Positions 14,342 through 31,200 of a DNA stretch of 64,000 nucleotides are shown here, in pieces. The stretch is from Dipetalonema caudispina (taxonomy: Eukaryota > Nematoda > Chromadorea > Rhabditida > Onchocercidae). How positions within the stretch are numbered: the stretch's first letter is position 1; each line of letters opens with the position of its first letter. Made by a program: the position numbers and the translations under genes. Location: assembly GCA_013365325.1 (NCBI GenBank), contig JABVXV010000070.1:1-64000 (forward strand). Reading direction: 5' to 3'. Under the pieces are notes generated by a model, which saw nothing but the letters and a program-made list of their open reading frames with translations, was not told the origin of the DNA and searched no databases.

Positions 14342-17300
14342 ATGAGTGATTCAGCGACTTGCTCGAAATCATATCAAGAATTCGTTAAATTTGGCAAATT
14401 CTTCACAACACGTTTGGTAAATAGTCTTTGTTGTCAAGTGGTAATGTTTAGGGTGTTTTGAATCATGTCAAGATGTTTTAACATTAATCTGGGAAACCTG
14501 GAGTAACTTGGGATATCAAAGGAAAGCATTTGTTTCAGGTTCAAGCACTTGTTCAGTCACGTCTTGGTCAGCTAATAGTACAATCATGTAGTGTGTCACC
14601 GGATCCTACGGACTGGTTCAGTGTACGAATTGATGAGTTAGGTGAAGTGGCTGCACAGTTACGTACAAGCATCACAAAGTTAGTGTTTTCAGGACTCTCA
14701 CATTTTTCCTGGATTTTTACTCTGTTTCGTCAATCTACTGAAGTTAGTTCCTTTCGACGCCTTTTTTTACTTCTCTTTTTCTCTTTGTAGATATCCTCCG
14801 AACGCTAATTGTTTCACTTTGGATTTTCTGCTTCATACCGCTGATGGTGATGTTCTACCTTTGGAATCTTGGTATGTTTCTTTTTGCACTTATGTTCAGA
14901 TGATTTATGTTACTCTCATCGAGAAGAAAAGGAAATATCAGTGTGGTGGATTTTTAATCAATGTATCGTTAGACTTATCATTTTCCAGGTGTGTCCGATA
15001 TGAGTCGGAAATGGTTGATGGAAATATTAACGTAAGGACCGAATTATATCACCAGTTAGGGACGCTTTTGAAATCAGCAATTGTAGCATCACGAATGACT
15101 CCAGCCTATCGTTATTATGTTCGCAAACAAAGTCCTGACACTTTCATTATTATGTACAGAGTAAGGGTTGTTCAGTTTTATATTTCGCTTGTTGCAAAAT
15201 TTAAGAATTTGCGTAGTCGACTTATAATTAAACTGTCATCATATACATTAGGTATTTAGTATTCGTTAAGGTTTACGAAAAAGAACCAGAAATGGATTTG
15301 GGTGAAGAGCAGAAAAAAGTTCGCATTGGTCTGGTAACATCTCCATTTGGTGGATTTTCTGTTGACCTACTGTATCGTACAAAGATGGAAATTGACCGGT
15401 AAATCATTAAATTTTAACAGATGATAACGTTTTGTTGTCGTAACTTGTTAATTGTGACGTGGTTGTAAGTGTTGTATTATTATACGTCAGGTACGGTCGT
15501 GATTATTGACGTACGAGGGATTTAGAGTGTTTGACGTCAAGGATCTTCGTCATTTTCATGTTAGCTAGATTGCTATGGTCAAAAGTTTTTTATTCTAGGT
15601 TGTGGATTACTTCAATTTCTTGGCTCATGACATTTCAGTTTTTTGTATCCTTCCAGTTTCTACGCGTATTTTATGGATTACTTCGTAATTTAAGCAGGTT
15701 CCTGCTAAATCAATCCACTTTTACGTATTTTTCAAATTTCAGTACAACGACACAAGAAATGAATGGAAGCACTGTAGCTGCATCGGAGAATGGCACCAAT
15801 GAACATCAACCCAACATAGATATAGATGTCCCAATGTTGATTCCGTTCGGTCCTGTCCCTGTTCGCGGTGGTGAAGTTGAACCGGTTAGTCCGGTTTCAA
15901 ACCTTATCAGCATTTTCAGCATTGACCGTGCTAAACAGGTGAATTTTTGGAAATTTCTCCAAATTTCAATGAAACCACAAACCAAAAAACTAATGCTTAA
16001 AAATATTTTGAAATGTCGAATCATGATTTAATGTGGCGTACAGTTCTATTCATTTATGACTAAGGTTGAAGTTTTCAGGGAAAGATTGGTGAATTAGTAT
16101 TAGAAACCCCTTCACGACGTGTACATTTCCATTTGGGCCATTCGCGATCCTCTTCAGATGATGCTTGTTGTCGTGGTGATGTGTGCAGTGATGAAAACAT
16201 CTTTGGTAAGAGCGCTCTCAGAAGTTTTTAATTGAGATGTAAGATTTATAATTTATGGGATTATAATGATTGTACGAATTGTCAGTCGAATTTATTTTTA
16301 GGCCTAGACAGGAGCAGCAATCAACCATATAGCTCAAGTTTGCCTCATCGATTAGCGTCAATGGTATGTTCTATTTCTGGATGTACTGTAATAGTAAAAG
16401 AGGAATCCAGTTGTACAGTATTTTTAAGTTGGTATTAGAAATAATAAATTATTACCGTAGGTATCTTTATCCGTTAGTTTGATTTCGTTAACATTTTGTA
16501 AAAAGTCGAGATAAAGTATAGTTTGATGAATTCATTGTAATTTCTTTTTCCAATGAGAAGAATTCTTTGTTCCAGAAAAACCGATCAAGGACTCATTCAT
16601 TTCCATTTTCAACTTTGCTTACTACGGCTACGAGTGACTTGATTCCAGGTCAAGGATTTCTAGGAGCACTGGAAGATAGTGACAAGATAACGCCAACTTC
16701 TTCTCCTCGTCAGTTCTTTTTTGGTGCATTCCATTAGCGAAAATTGAATTGTTCAATGAGAATTATGGAAAACACCGGCATTCGAAAAATTTTTGAGAGG
16801 CATTGGTTTTGTATGATACTGTGGTTTACATACATTCTTCACAATTACCCTTCTATGTAGCGGTTTTATCAGCGACTTGAATCATTTTAGTTCATTCTCC
16901 ATCACCATCACCTACACTTGTGGCTTCTGGTTCGACATGTTCTGCAACAAGTGTACCGAGCCGTATGCATCAGTGTGCTACTGTTCCTTCTGGAGTAAAT
17001 TTAATGAACAATGGAGGAGGTGAAAAACAGGGAAATGATTCTGCTGAAGAAACGGAAACGCAGAGCGATGATGATGATGATGATTTGACAAGTAGTGATG
17101 GTAGTTATGTCAAGGTATTCTAAAATTTGTTGAAACTGGTACAATTTGCTTTGACATCTAAACATAGAGTGATATGAATCCAAGGAGAAAGGTAATGTAG
17201 ATGCGGTCATCTTGTTTGAGGAAGGAGGAGATTCTATTTCTTGTACCTGAGATTTTTTACCATATCTATCAGTTTGGAATCAGAGTTATTTCTAACTAGT

Positions 17301-17931
17301 TTCTATGTGCAAAACAAAATTTCGTTTCATCATTCAACAGTTCTGTTTCAGGTGGCATTTGGAAGTAGTGAAAGTTTGGCAGATGGTTTGGGCGAGTTCA
17401 TGAAACAGTGTAGGTCGGCTCCAACTCATCTTTCATTTCAGATCGACAGCACATCTGTCATTCCTGAATTGGTAAATCTTTTGGAAATAGAAGGAGGAGG
17501 GAGAGGAGATAAAGTCCGCTTTGGTGTTTTGTAAAATATTTTCCACGGACTCCACTGAGATCTAGAAATAACAACGGTCAAATAATGCCTCAGAAACGAG
17601 CTGCAGCATCTTGACGAACTTAACCAAACAGCTTGAAAGCTGGCACCACAAACGGAATTTTTTTTCTGCGTATAGATTTACGGTCTCCCTGGATACAGTC
17701 ACGTTGCTTGAGGGAGAGGTATTGTGCAGACGAATTCTGTGGTTTTGATATGTTTGGTTGATGTTAGCCATCTTCATTTGAAAATCCTTCAAGATTCTAT
17801 GCTCTTAGTATTATCACTGTAGCTGTTTGCTAATTTTTTACTTTTAGTTGGCACAGTTTGAAAATAATCAAAAGATTTTCGACAATTTTTTGGAAGAAAT
17901 CAAAAGAAAAGCAGATAGTGAAGACGACTGA
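14342..17931 (+). CDS. atg-13: Autophagy protein 13 (ATG13), ULK1/Atg1 complex subunit
   Basis: Regulatory subunit of the Atg1/ULK kinase complex that starts autophagosome formation in the cytoplasm. Predicted 513 residues (human about 517). Exons: 14342-14416, 14539-14678, 14791-14871, 14989-15160, 15271-15398, 15743-15938, 16079-16205, 16302-16363, 16576-16708, 16891-17114, 17352-17471, 17848-17931; all in phase. Residues about 10-198 form the HORMA domain: FVKFGKFFTTRLVQALVQSR, then DPTDWFSVRIDELGEV, then MTPAYRYYVRKQ and FIIMYRVYEKEPEMD, matching human ATG13 block by block. The middle is Ser/Pro/Asn-rich and probably disordered, with a six-Asp run near 17.07 kb. The C-terminus (FENNQKIFDNFLEEIKRK) resembles the conserved ATG13 tail. 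The start gives the same N-terminal length as human and sits one base after a CTTTTAG acceptor. The C. elegans orthologue is EPG-1. The acceptor at 15270 (TTAAG) is atypical but gives the right protein. Confidence 0.95.
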
Positions 17932-20900
17932 TTACAGGTCATATATATTTTTCTGGTTGCTTACTTAATCATATCCGGTGTTGTAGATTATAACTTCATT
18001 TCCGCTTCTTTTTAACTTGCTTAAACATTCTTCGCCATATTTATTTTGCAAACCACAGTTTGCTTACTTCCATCACTTAATTTAGGCTTTAGTACAAAGG
18101 AAAGGGAAAGATTTTTGAAGAATCATTCGTTATTTATAAGTTGTTAATCATCGGTAGCCTAACTAGAGTGGGTATTAAAATGAACCTGGGAGGAAATACT
18201 TGGCAGTATCAGATATGTTTTTGCTCTAATGCAAGGAAGCGGTATTTTTATGATTACTGCTTGATGAGTATGAATGTTGATAAACGTGACGTAAACATCC
18301 TCTTCACAGCTTAAAGTGCATATCCTATTGCTCAATTTCGGGTTTTTTTTCAAACTTTGATATTCAAGTCTTTAGGTTAAAGATTATTTTGCTGATTGAA
18401 ATTAAGACTTTACTTCAGTCAGCGTTCCATGTTGTACCTTACATTATTTAACAAAAACCAGGAATTTTTGCATGAAAACTTTTATATTATGGGCTGGGAA
18501 ATTCGTCGGTTAGACGATATCGGAAAATGTAATGAAAACGGGGGTCAAAGTTTATATCATTAATAATGTTTGGTATATGCTTAGTTTCAATTAACTTACC
18601 TTCTATGCTTCTTGCATACGCTCTGTTTTGGTTATTTCAGAATTCACTGTTGCTACAGAGAATTCTGATAATCACAGTAGTTAATGACTGATAAATTTTT
18701 CAAAAAATCGGTGTTTTCACATTCGTTCCAGAACGTTTCATTAAAGGAGTGCGGAATTATATCTGTGGAGGATGAAATGGCAATTGAGTGATCGCCTAAG
18801 TTTTAAAAATGTAAAGCTAGTACTTTTGCTGAGTCTGTTAGTACAACAGGTTTAGATTGATTCTTGATATTTTTGGGTAGTATATGAATGTATGAGTATG
18901 TGGATGGAATAGAAGCTAGATTTGTTTCCCAAGTTTTGTCGAGGATGAGAAGTTACTATGGGGATTAAGTTTTAGGAATTGACCTGCTAATTACATTTTC
19001 TCGAATTATGTCTATTATGTTAACTTGAAAAGCTCGAGCCAGTGTTGATTCTACAGGCTTTCGATGTAAATAAAAATTTGCAGTTTACTTGCTTTATAAT
19101 CCTACTATCTTAGTTATCAATACTAGTCATCCCTCCCTTGCTCCTGAACTCTATTCTTTTTAATGATTTGGTATTGACGCAAGTCCTCCCGGTTGTTTTT
19201 GTTCTGTTAGTCATTTCTTCGGCTTGGATAAAGCTTAATCGGTAATGCTATAAATATTGTCAATTTATTTTGAGTGGCAAACTTCAACAGTGATAGCGCT
19301 AGTGGATCACATCCTGTAATCTTTTCTTCATTTGCTTGCTTAATGTTTGGAAACTATCAAGAATGGAAAGCAAGAAGGAAAAATCATTGCTTCTATGAAT
19401 CAGGCTGATTATGAATTCGAACACAGTTCATCTTGCAACAGTGCTCGTAGTATATTTTAGTTTTTGGAATGTTTTCTGAAACTAGGAATTGGGTTTGAAG
19501 GAACATAACCTGTTCCTGTTGGATTCGTTTTTTTCTTTTTATTAACAATACAACTGTTTTTCTACTTTTCATTTTGCTTGTTTTCTTTTTTCAAGTCGAG
19601 AATAATTTGTTCTGTAATTAGTTCATCAAACTTGCGGACTTTTTTTAGTGTATTGTAGAACGCTACACATTGACATGACAATGCAGCACGCCTATGTTCT
19701 GATTTGGATTCGGATTACCTACACAATTAATTGTGATGTAGCTTATAAACGGTTTGGCTCGTATTATAAGTCTTGATATGAATTCATGATACTAGTGAAA
19801 TTATTGATTCTGATCAGGTTTTTGCCGAAGAAATCTAAATAATATTGTCACAATTTGTTCTAACATCTTTATACTTATTGTAAAGATTCTAGACAAACAC
19901 CATCTCGAAACCATACATATTATAGGAAATTTAAAGCTTTATTTGCTCTATATGGAAATTCCAATCGGTTTGAATTGAAACTGAAGATGATGCGGTGAAC
20001 ATTCCTAATCGGGTTATGCGATTGCTGAGATTGTTGTAGCAAAATCAATAGAAGGCAGAGAGCAATAAAAAAGAAAAGACTGAGCTAATTATATGAAGGA
20101 AAATAAGAAAGGGATAGATTAATAATGGATATATCAGATTTAAGAAATAATTGGGCGAGAGATATGCTCGGTAGTGAAGTGCGGTCAAAAGGAATAGTGC
20201 ATTTGTTATTGATTTATATGCGGTTAAGGTGATAAATATTTGCACATTCAAGTAAAATTGCGATTTTATTTTGGCGGGTGGAACAAGTATTCATTTTGTA
20301 AATGGATAAGATGTTAAGAAGACATCTGGAAACTTTTCCGTCGTTGTAAACCTGTTAATGATGATGTTGCAGTCCGATGTATAGCTGAAGAAAAATGAAA
20401 GATGAAAAGAGAAGTAGGATAATTTAAAATGAATCTAATCATCCACAATTGGTTGGTTGGATCCTTCACTCCACTGCGTTTTCTATGAATCGGCTTTTGT
20501 ATTTTTCTTTTCCTTTTGGTCTTTCGTTGTAATATTTTAATAATTTTTTAAGTAATGGGAATTATCATCATTGTCGGTATTGCAGTATTGTTGCAGTTAT
20601 TTGAATTGCTGCATTCATTTTCCAGACGATATTAAAATTGCGAAAATCTTGTCATCTTCACCACATGATAATATGTATTGTTGTTGTTGTTCAGAATTTC
20701 ATCATTCCAGCCATCAATATCTGCTACTGCTGCCATTGCTGGTGTAATGTTAACAAAATGCATGGAGTTGATAGGTGTAACTCACATCTAAATTGGATAC
20801 GTTTTGGATAATAGTATTCCCAAATTCTCTCTAAAGTACCATTCATCGTTTTTGTTCTTCTTGATTTATGTATTTGTTTGCTGCCAAAAAAAGGATTTCA

Positions 20901-21541
20901 TCGTGCCTTGATGATTTGATTCGATTGGCAAAATCGACACTGTGAACATTTGGGGAAAATCGAGTTCTTCGACTTGTGACTTCACTGGACAACTAGATTT
21001 CGCCAAAGACGCAGTCTCTGTGATTGTTATTATTCATCCTTCATTCATTTTCAAAACTTTCCTACCCTAACAAGGAATTTTTGGGCCTCGATGTTATTAA
21101 GATATTTCTTCCTATGCGTTACGACAACTATTTTCTGTAAGTTTCATATTTCGTCATTTGTCACTTTTCCTCCCTTCTATCCCTTTCCCTCCTTCGATTA
21201 GCTTCATTACATGGAGGAATACTTAATTGATCGTTGCATACTTCTCTGTCAATGGGAAAAATCGGAATGTTGTATATTATTTGGTAGATTATCGCTTTAT
21301 TAATGGAAAATCATCACATAAATTCGATCTGTATTGATGCCAACAGTGTCAAGAACCTCACTTCCTACCCACCTATTTCCGATATTCTTTGTCTCCTTTT
21401 GGTATCGTTGCTACCCTAAGTTGCTGACCATGTCACTCTGACACAGTTTCGCTTTTTCCCGTGAGCTTCCATTAGTAGCATATTTTTTAAATTTTTAATT
21501 TGAAGAGAAATCGTCACTTTTTTACTAAAATAAACGAAGAA
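17932..21541. other. Intergenic region, ATG13 to the EGF/ShKT/nitrobindin gene
   Basis: About 3.6 kb with no convincing gene on either strand. It should hold the ATG13 3' UTR and the downstream promoter. Near 18.73 kb a good acceptor (TTCCAG) precedes a short stop-ended stretch that could be an untranslated or alternative terminal exon, but nothing confirms it. Confidence 0.5.
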
Positions 21542-24926
<3,385 letters not shown>

Positions 24927-26439
24927 AAGCTGCTTGCAGTATTATCTTATAAAACTAAATTGTGCAACTTTGATAGTAAAATCACCGAGTGGACTCACTT
25001 TTCACTTTTCAGACTTGTGAATAAATTCATAGTTTCTTTTTCATCGGGTCAAATGTAAATTATTGGCTGCAAATCGGAAGAAATAAAATTTCCGAATATA
25101 ATAAGAAGCGAGTTGGATTCATAGAAATAAGTGGAAAATAGTTTATATTTCATACTGTTCATGACTCTTCCTTAGAGCAAATTTATGAAGTTTTACACTA
25201 TTGGATGAATATTTTAAAATTTTGAGTTAACATTTCAGAGAGCATTCGATAGAGTAAACTGTCACTAAACTCCTTTTGTATTGCATGGGTATTTTTGTGC
25301 TCAAATTTCAATAAAATATTGACGAACGATGTTATACGTGTTTCATTGTCACTTAATCGCATTTGCCTTCATCAGATCACTGTCTCTCATTTGTTTACAT
25401 CTTATTTTATTTGCTTTTTTTCTTTGTTTTTCAAAAAACCCCTCTAGAAGAATATTTTTCCAACTGTTGTTTGTGCTTCTTGAATTTCATCCTACACTTT
25501 TCTGTCTTCAGAGTTTTCTTTTTTTACTTTTCTCCTAATTTATGAAATTCTAGGATTTCTGAGGTGATAATCACTGGTAGTAGGCTTGAAATGGTCGTCA
25601 ATATTCATAAAACTGCAAATTTATTTGGAATGTTTTAGTTTCCATGCTCTTTTCTTTCAATCAATTTATTTTTCATTCGATCCCTCACAGAATCTGTATT
25701 TGCTACAAGTCGTAACACTTTTACAAAGAAAAATGAAAAATTGTTCTCAATTACTGAGTGGTGTCATTTGGTTTTCTAATTTATAAGCATTACAACGTAA
25801 TGTTTCTTTACACGATGAAAAAAAAATATGGCCATTTCTTTCAAGATGAAAACGATTTCTAACCCAAAGATAAATGGATGGGAACTTGGAACAATTTTGA
25901 CAGATGATAATGAAATCAAAGCATTTTAATAATGCCCTTACTCCATTTCAGTTTTTTGATTCTTCTGTTCCAGTTCTTCTGATCCTGTCAACACTATTTA
26001 CAGTGAAAAAGTTTCATATTAACGACAATATTGTTAGAGGCACTACTAACACCACTATTAACTGAAAAAACAAAAGTTCAAGGCATGTCTGCTGCATTAA
26101 TATTTATATTATGCATAAATATTATTAACTGATCTCCTCTTAGCTATCTCAAGATTTATCATCCTATCTATCTCTTCTATGTTTCAATATAAGGATCTCA
26201 AAACTTGTTTCATTTAAGATCCATTTAAATAATTGAATGGTACTAACGAATGCCATTGTAGCAGTTGGGATTAAAATAAGATGATATGAGATGAAGTTCT
26301 TACGAGAAAAAATAAACGAACTAAAAAACTATGTAAAAAAGAAGGAAGATTTTTAAACTTTTTAGATTTTAATAACTATTTCGACTACCATTCAATTCCA
26401 TCATATATAATCGTTTAAATGGTAATATTATGAACGGAC

Positions 26440-26442
<3 letters not shown>

Positions 26443-26477
<35 letters not shown>
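26443..26477. repeat. Poly-T tract
   Basis: A run of about 35 T residues, followed near 26.52 kb by a GA-rich microsatellite and near 26.69 kb by another T-rich tract. All lie in non-coding sequence. Confidence 0.93.
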
Positions 26478-26484
<7 letters not shown>

Positions 26485-26778
26485 AATTAGTATGATTTCA
26501 AAAGGGACAGAAAGAAAGAGAGAGAGAGAGAGATAAGGGGGAAAAATTCAAGTATTATTAATTTTAGATATAAGTAATCATACTAAATATTTTGTCTCAT
26601 ATAGAAGGAAAAATGTAACGAAAAAAAGGAAATACAACGAATTGGAAAAGTCATCAAAGTCTCATTTCGTTTATTTTTTCGGTTTTTCATTTTTTTTTTT
26701 TTTTTTCTTTTTCTTTTTTCCCCTCCCTTTTTCGCCCTGCCCCGTCTCTTTTCTTTTTCTTCTGCTCTTAATTTTACT

Positions 26779-26808
26779 GAGAGACAGAGAGAGAGAGAAA
26801 GAGAGAGC
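26779..26808. repeat. (GA)n microsatellite
   Basis: Imperfect GA dinucleotide tract with AAAG interruptions. Its reverse-complement type (CT) appears near 27.34-27.37 kb. Confidence 0.85.
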
Positions 26809-28193
26809 TTTTGGAAATAGAGAGTGTTACTTTATTGTGGCAAGTAAAAAAAAAAAAAAAAACATACAACTGGTGGCTGAGGAAAGCGAAGAGGTAGATG
26901 GAAAGGTTGAAGGTGAGGGCGGGAGGAAAGCAGCGGAATGTTTTCCAGAGTGATGGAAAAGCTTTGCTTTCAATCAAAGCAGTCAAGTCAGTTGACTCTA
27001 GCTCATTTTGTTAACATTTCCATTGAAATGTATAAATAGATAGATATGGGCCAAATAATACCTGAATGATGTGTATGTGTCTCTTAACCGATTTATACTA
27101 TGCATCGATTTCGAAATCATTGGGCAAGTTTGATTTGGTAAACAAATTGCCTTACATTCGGGTTCTCATCTTCTAACAATAATAAAATGTCTCTTTTTTG
27201 CTTCGTTATTGTTTGTTAAACAAAATAGGTAGCCGTTTTTTATTGTTTAATAAGCCCAATTAAGCCTAGGACATTCGTTGTTATTATTGTTGTTGAATAA
27301 AGTGCCTAACTGCGACATTAACTGTTGTTGCTTTTCCTCTCTCTTTCTTTCTCTCTCTCTCTCTCCTTTTCCATCCGTTCTGTTTTCATTTTCGTGATCA
27401 AAGTTAGTGAATGATTCAAAATAGTTCAAGCTTAGTGGAATTCTTGAAGTTGATTGCATATCATGGATGTTAAATTAATGCTTTTTAACATCTTCATTCC
27501 ATTTCTCCTTTCTTCCGTTCACATTTCATTTCCTTGACTTCTTTTTCACTCTTGGTAAGGTTGAAAGATAACCATATAGTTGTCTTTAAACTTACAACTT
27601 GAATTCTATTTTTCTCTTCATGTTCGTAATAGGATTTTTTAATAGAAGTAAAGGTCATTCATTACTTTTTCAGGTTATTTATTATTGAAAAAAAGGGAAG
27701 AAACAGTTAGAAATTATCATAGAACATTTTAGTATTTTATAATTATATAGGAATAAAAGAAAAAAAAAAGTCAGTTAATGTTATGATTTATTTCAATTTA
27801 ACAATAAAATGAATTCAATAAACAAATTTACATACACCCACGCATTCACTGTAAATGATTGCTTATTGTTTAGATTTCCCGTATTCATCTTCCCACTGTT
27901 TTATCAAATTATCTAACGTTCTTATGTAGATAATAGATGTGTTCTAATCTATTTCTCGTGTTTATACGTTAGTAAAATATCCCTTTCTTCCTTGTTCGTT
28001 TTTTTCATTTTTTATCAAATAAAAGTTGAAATGAATTGTAATAAATGAAATGAATGATGAATAGTAGTGACATGCAAACTTCTATACCATACAATTTCAT
28101 AGTACAAAGGAGTGCATCATAGCTATATTACAGCTGCAGTAGTATCCCATCTGCTCGTTCATTAGAATCTTTCGTGTCAAGATTCTCACACAT

Positions 28194-28270
28194 AACACAC
28201 ACACACACACACACACATACATAACATATATATATATGTATGTATGTATGTACACATACACATACATACA
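28194..28270. repeat. (CA)n / (TA)n / (TGTA)n compound microsatellite
   Basis: A compound tract: CA repeats, then TA, then TGTA/CATA tetranucleotides. A related GTAT-rich tract lies at about 28.83-28.92 kb. Both read as low-complexity Tyr/Val/Cys frames and are not coding. Confidence 0.9.
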
Positions 28271-31200
28271 TAGACTTACACCCACGCCAACATACAACAC
28301 CTGTACATTAGGTTTTGTTTTCTTGCGAAATTTTGATATGACTTTGCAAGGAGTGAGTCGATCGATGGGTCGATTGGCTGATTGCAAAGTTACTGTTTGT
28401 TAAGTGATTGAGCTTCCTTCCACAGATTTTATACGCACTCTTTCCTTCAATCTCTCTCATCCTCTCTCTTATCATTTCACTGTTATAATGCTCGCTATGT
28501 TTAAGATGAACAAGTGATACCTGTTGATAACTTCGTTACTTGTTAATGTTTGCTATTGTCCTAAACATATATTGTTTATTGTCTGTTATATTTACAGTAT
28601 ATGTCTCCGTGCATGTTTTTGAGTCTGTCTATGTATGCCTATGGACAGATTCATACGCATCGCGCGGTATCCTCCGTACTTCTCTAACATCAACAACCAA
28701 GGTGAATACCTTCTGCAGCATTCCATCCATCCATCCTTTCATTCTTCCGTCCGTCCGTTCATCTGTTCGGATCCGTTCTGCTATTACGCAGCTGTACAAA
28801 TAGTCATAACGATAAAATCACGTATCAGTTACGTATGTGTATGTATATATGTCAATGTATGTTTGTATGTGTGTGTATATGTGAATAGATGGATGTATGT
28901 ATGTATGTGACTGTATGTGACTTGTTTGATATATTTCGATAAGAATTTCCAGTTTAATTATTGCTTTTATTACTTAATAATATGTTTTCTTCATTTGACA
29001 ATTTTAAACCATCGATGTTTAAAGTTTGTTGACAAAATGAGATTGATCAATGTTAAATATACTCAAACATTATACTCTCTTAAAGTAAGGTAGAAATGTT
29101 CATACTTTCAGTTAACCATTAATTAATTTATGCTCATTGATTAAATTATTAAAGGAAAAAGACGAACTCACTATATGCGAAATAGCTTTATGAACTGATA
29201 ATCTAAGCTCTAAAAAAAAAAAAGAAAATCAAATAAATGAAGCCTGATGATATCTAGAAACGATGATATACGAAAGTCGGGAACGGAAGAAAAGGGAAAA
29301 TGAAGAGAACGGTAGTAGTTTTTCGTTTTGCATCGAATGACAACTTTCGCTACATGACAGATTATCTGTTAATTTGGAATGATTTGTTTCGTAGTGTTAC
29401 GGATATTTTGGAATGAATTTCAGGATTTAACTGAAAAAATTTGTCAAATTTCAGAATTTTTGATGGATCAAATATCGTTGCAATTTTTTTTAGAAGACGA
29501 ATCAGTCGATAATTCCATTGCTAAACGTTATATATTCTTGGAATATTCTCGTTTACCAGAACCGTCCGATCAAATATTGGAATGCGTCATTTAGCAGTAA
29601 AATGCCGAGAATCCCAAGTATTTCTGTACATGGGGGGATCTATCGAAAGTTTACCATTCTAAGATTCAAATCTGATCGGGCCATTAATGGTTTGATAATT
29701 TTTAAGACATTGGAAATATTTATTTTTCATCATGTGGAAGAAGGATAAAGCTGAGGAATGAGTGAGAGAAGGGAAGGGTAAGAAAGATTGAAGGGAACTG
29801 GTATGTAATTTAATTTGATTCTCTCAATGCCGCAAACAAACAGTTCTTGTCCACCGTTGTCCTTCATTTAGGCCATTAAATCCAATGCAGAAACACACAA
29901 CACATCGTTCCCATGTCTTATTTCGATGGCATCTGATGTCAATGTCCTGTTCTTGTCATGACCTTTGAAAAATGTATTCACATTTCTAGGCTCTTCAGTA
30001 TCATACATCTTTTTAAGACTTTGTAATTGTTACATGAAATACTCTCTCCACTAAGGTTTATATCATGAAAGCGAACAATTTATTATCTATAATGCCAGAC
30101 TGCATTCCCTCAGTTAATTGCAATGCAGCATAAGAAAAAGAAAAAAAAAAAAAAACTATTGCCCATATTTAGCCAAGCCAGAAAATACGACACCGCATTT
30201 ATTAATATATATGAATTTCGCTTCCTTGTCTGTTAAGCGTTTTTCGTTTACGTTTGTCGCTGCTTAAAATTGAATCATTTCCTGTCGTTTTATTCAAATC
30301 CATTTTTCCTCTTACCATTTACTCTTGTTTTTTTATTCCGTTCCATTGGCATAATGTTGTTTGCTCTAACGTTATTAAAATCAATTTAGAAATTTCAAAA
30401 AGAAAATTAAAGTACAATCTTTTTAATAATCCTAAAAAAAACCGAATGCAATGTCTCAATTCATCATTATCAATTGGGTATTTTATAATGCAGTGAATTT
30501 CTCTTCTTCTCTGCTTTTATAATATTCAATCTTCTGATTTAGAATTGCTAATTTATTCTCCCGGAGTTAAAATTACAGCTTAAATTTAAGCTGTAAGTTA
30601 ATACTACAGCAGTTTTCACTTATGGTATTTCATTCTTCTTGTGACATTTAAATTTCCTAAAGGCATTCAAATTTTACACAGACTCTCTAAAACGAATGCA
30701 AATAAGGTAATTATCGACGGCATTTTATCAATTAGATAAGGTTGAAACTTTGCGCTGAAATAATTTAAGTGAGATGATCATAATGGAAAGGAGAAGTGGA
30801 GAGAAATTCATTCCACTGCAAAATAGAAGTAACTCCGCTTCGAATGAACTTGAATTTATTGCATACGGATACTTATTTCAGCATAAATACCAAAGTTGCA
30901 AATTGGGGCAGTAAGCCAAGGTTTACTAGCTTAAGGCTCTTCTTCCGGTTCCGGTATTTCCTCTATTAGAAATCATATTTAAAATATGATGGACTGTATT
31001 ATTAACAAAATAAGGGATAATTATTTTTGAAATGTTTGCAGTATTTCGTTTTTTTCTGCCACAGAGTGTACAAATTCTTTGTCATATATGAAATTGAATT
31101 TCACTTCAAATTTAAATAATTGCCTATCAAAGGTGGTTATTTTTCGGGGGATGTGAGCTAATGTATATCAGCTTGTGACGCTGATAATTTAGGATGACAG

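Noticed and set aside
29379..29594. 71-codon + strand frame with an ATG in the gene-poor block
   Set aside because: Reads somewhat protein-like (QDLTEKICQISEFLMDQ) but matches no family I know and has no neighbouring exons.
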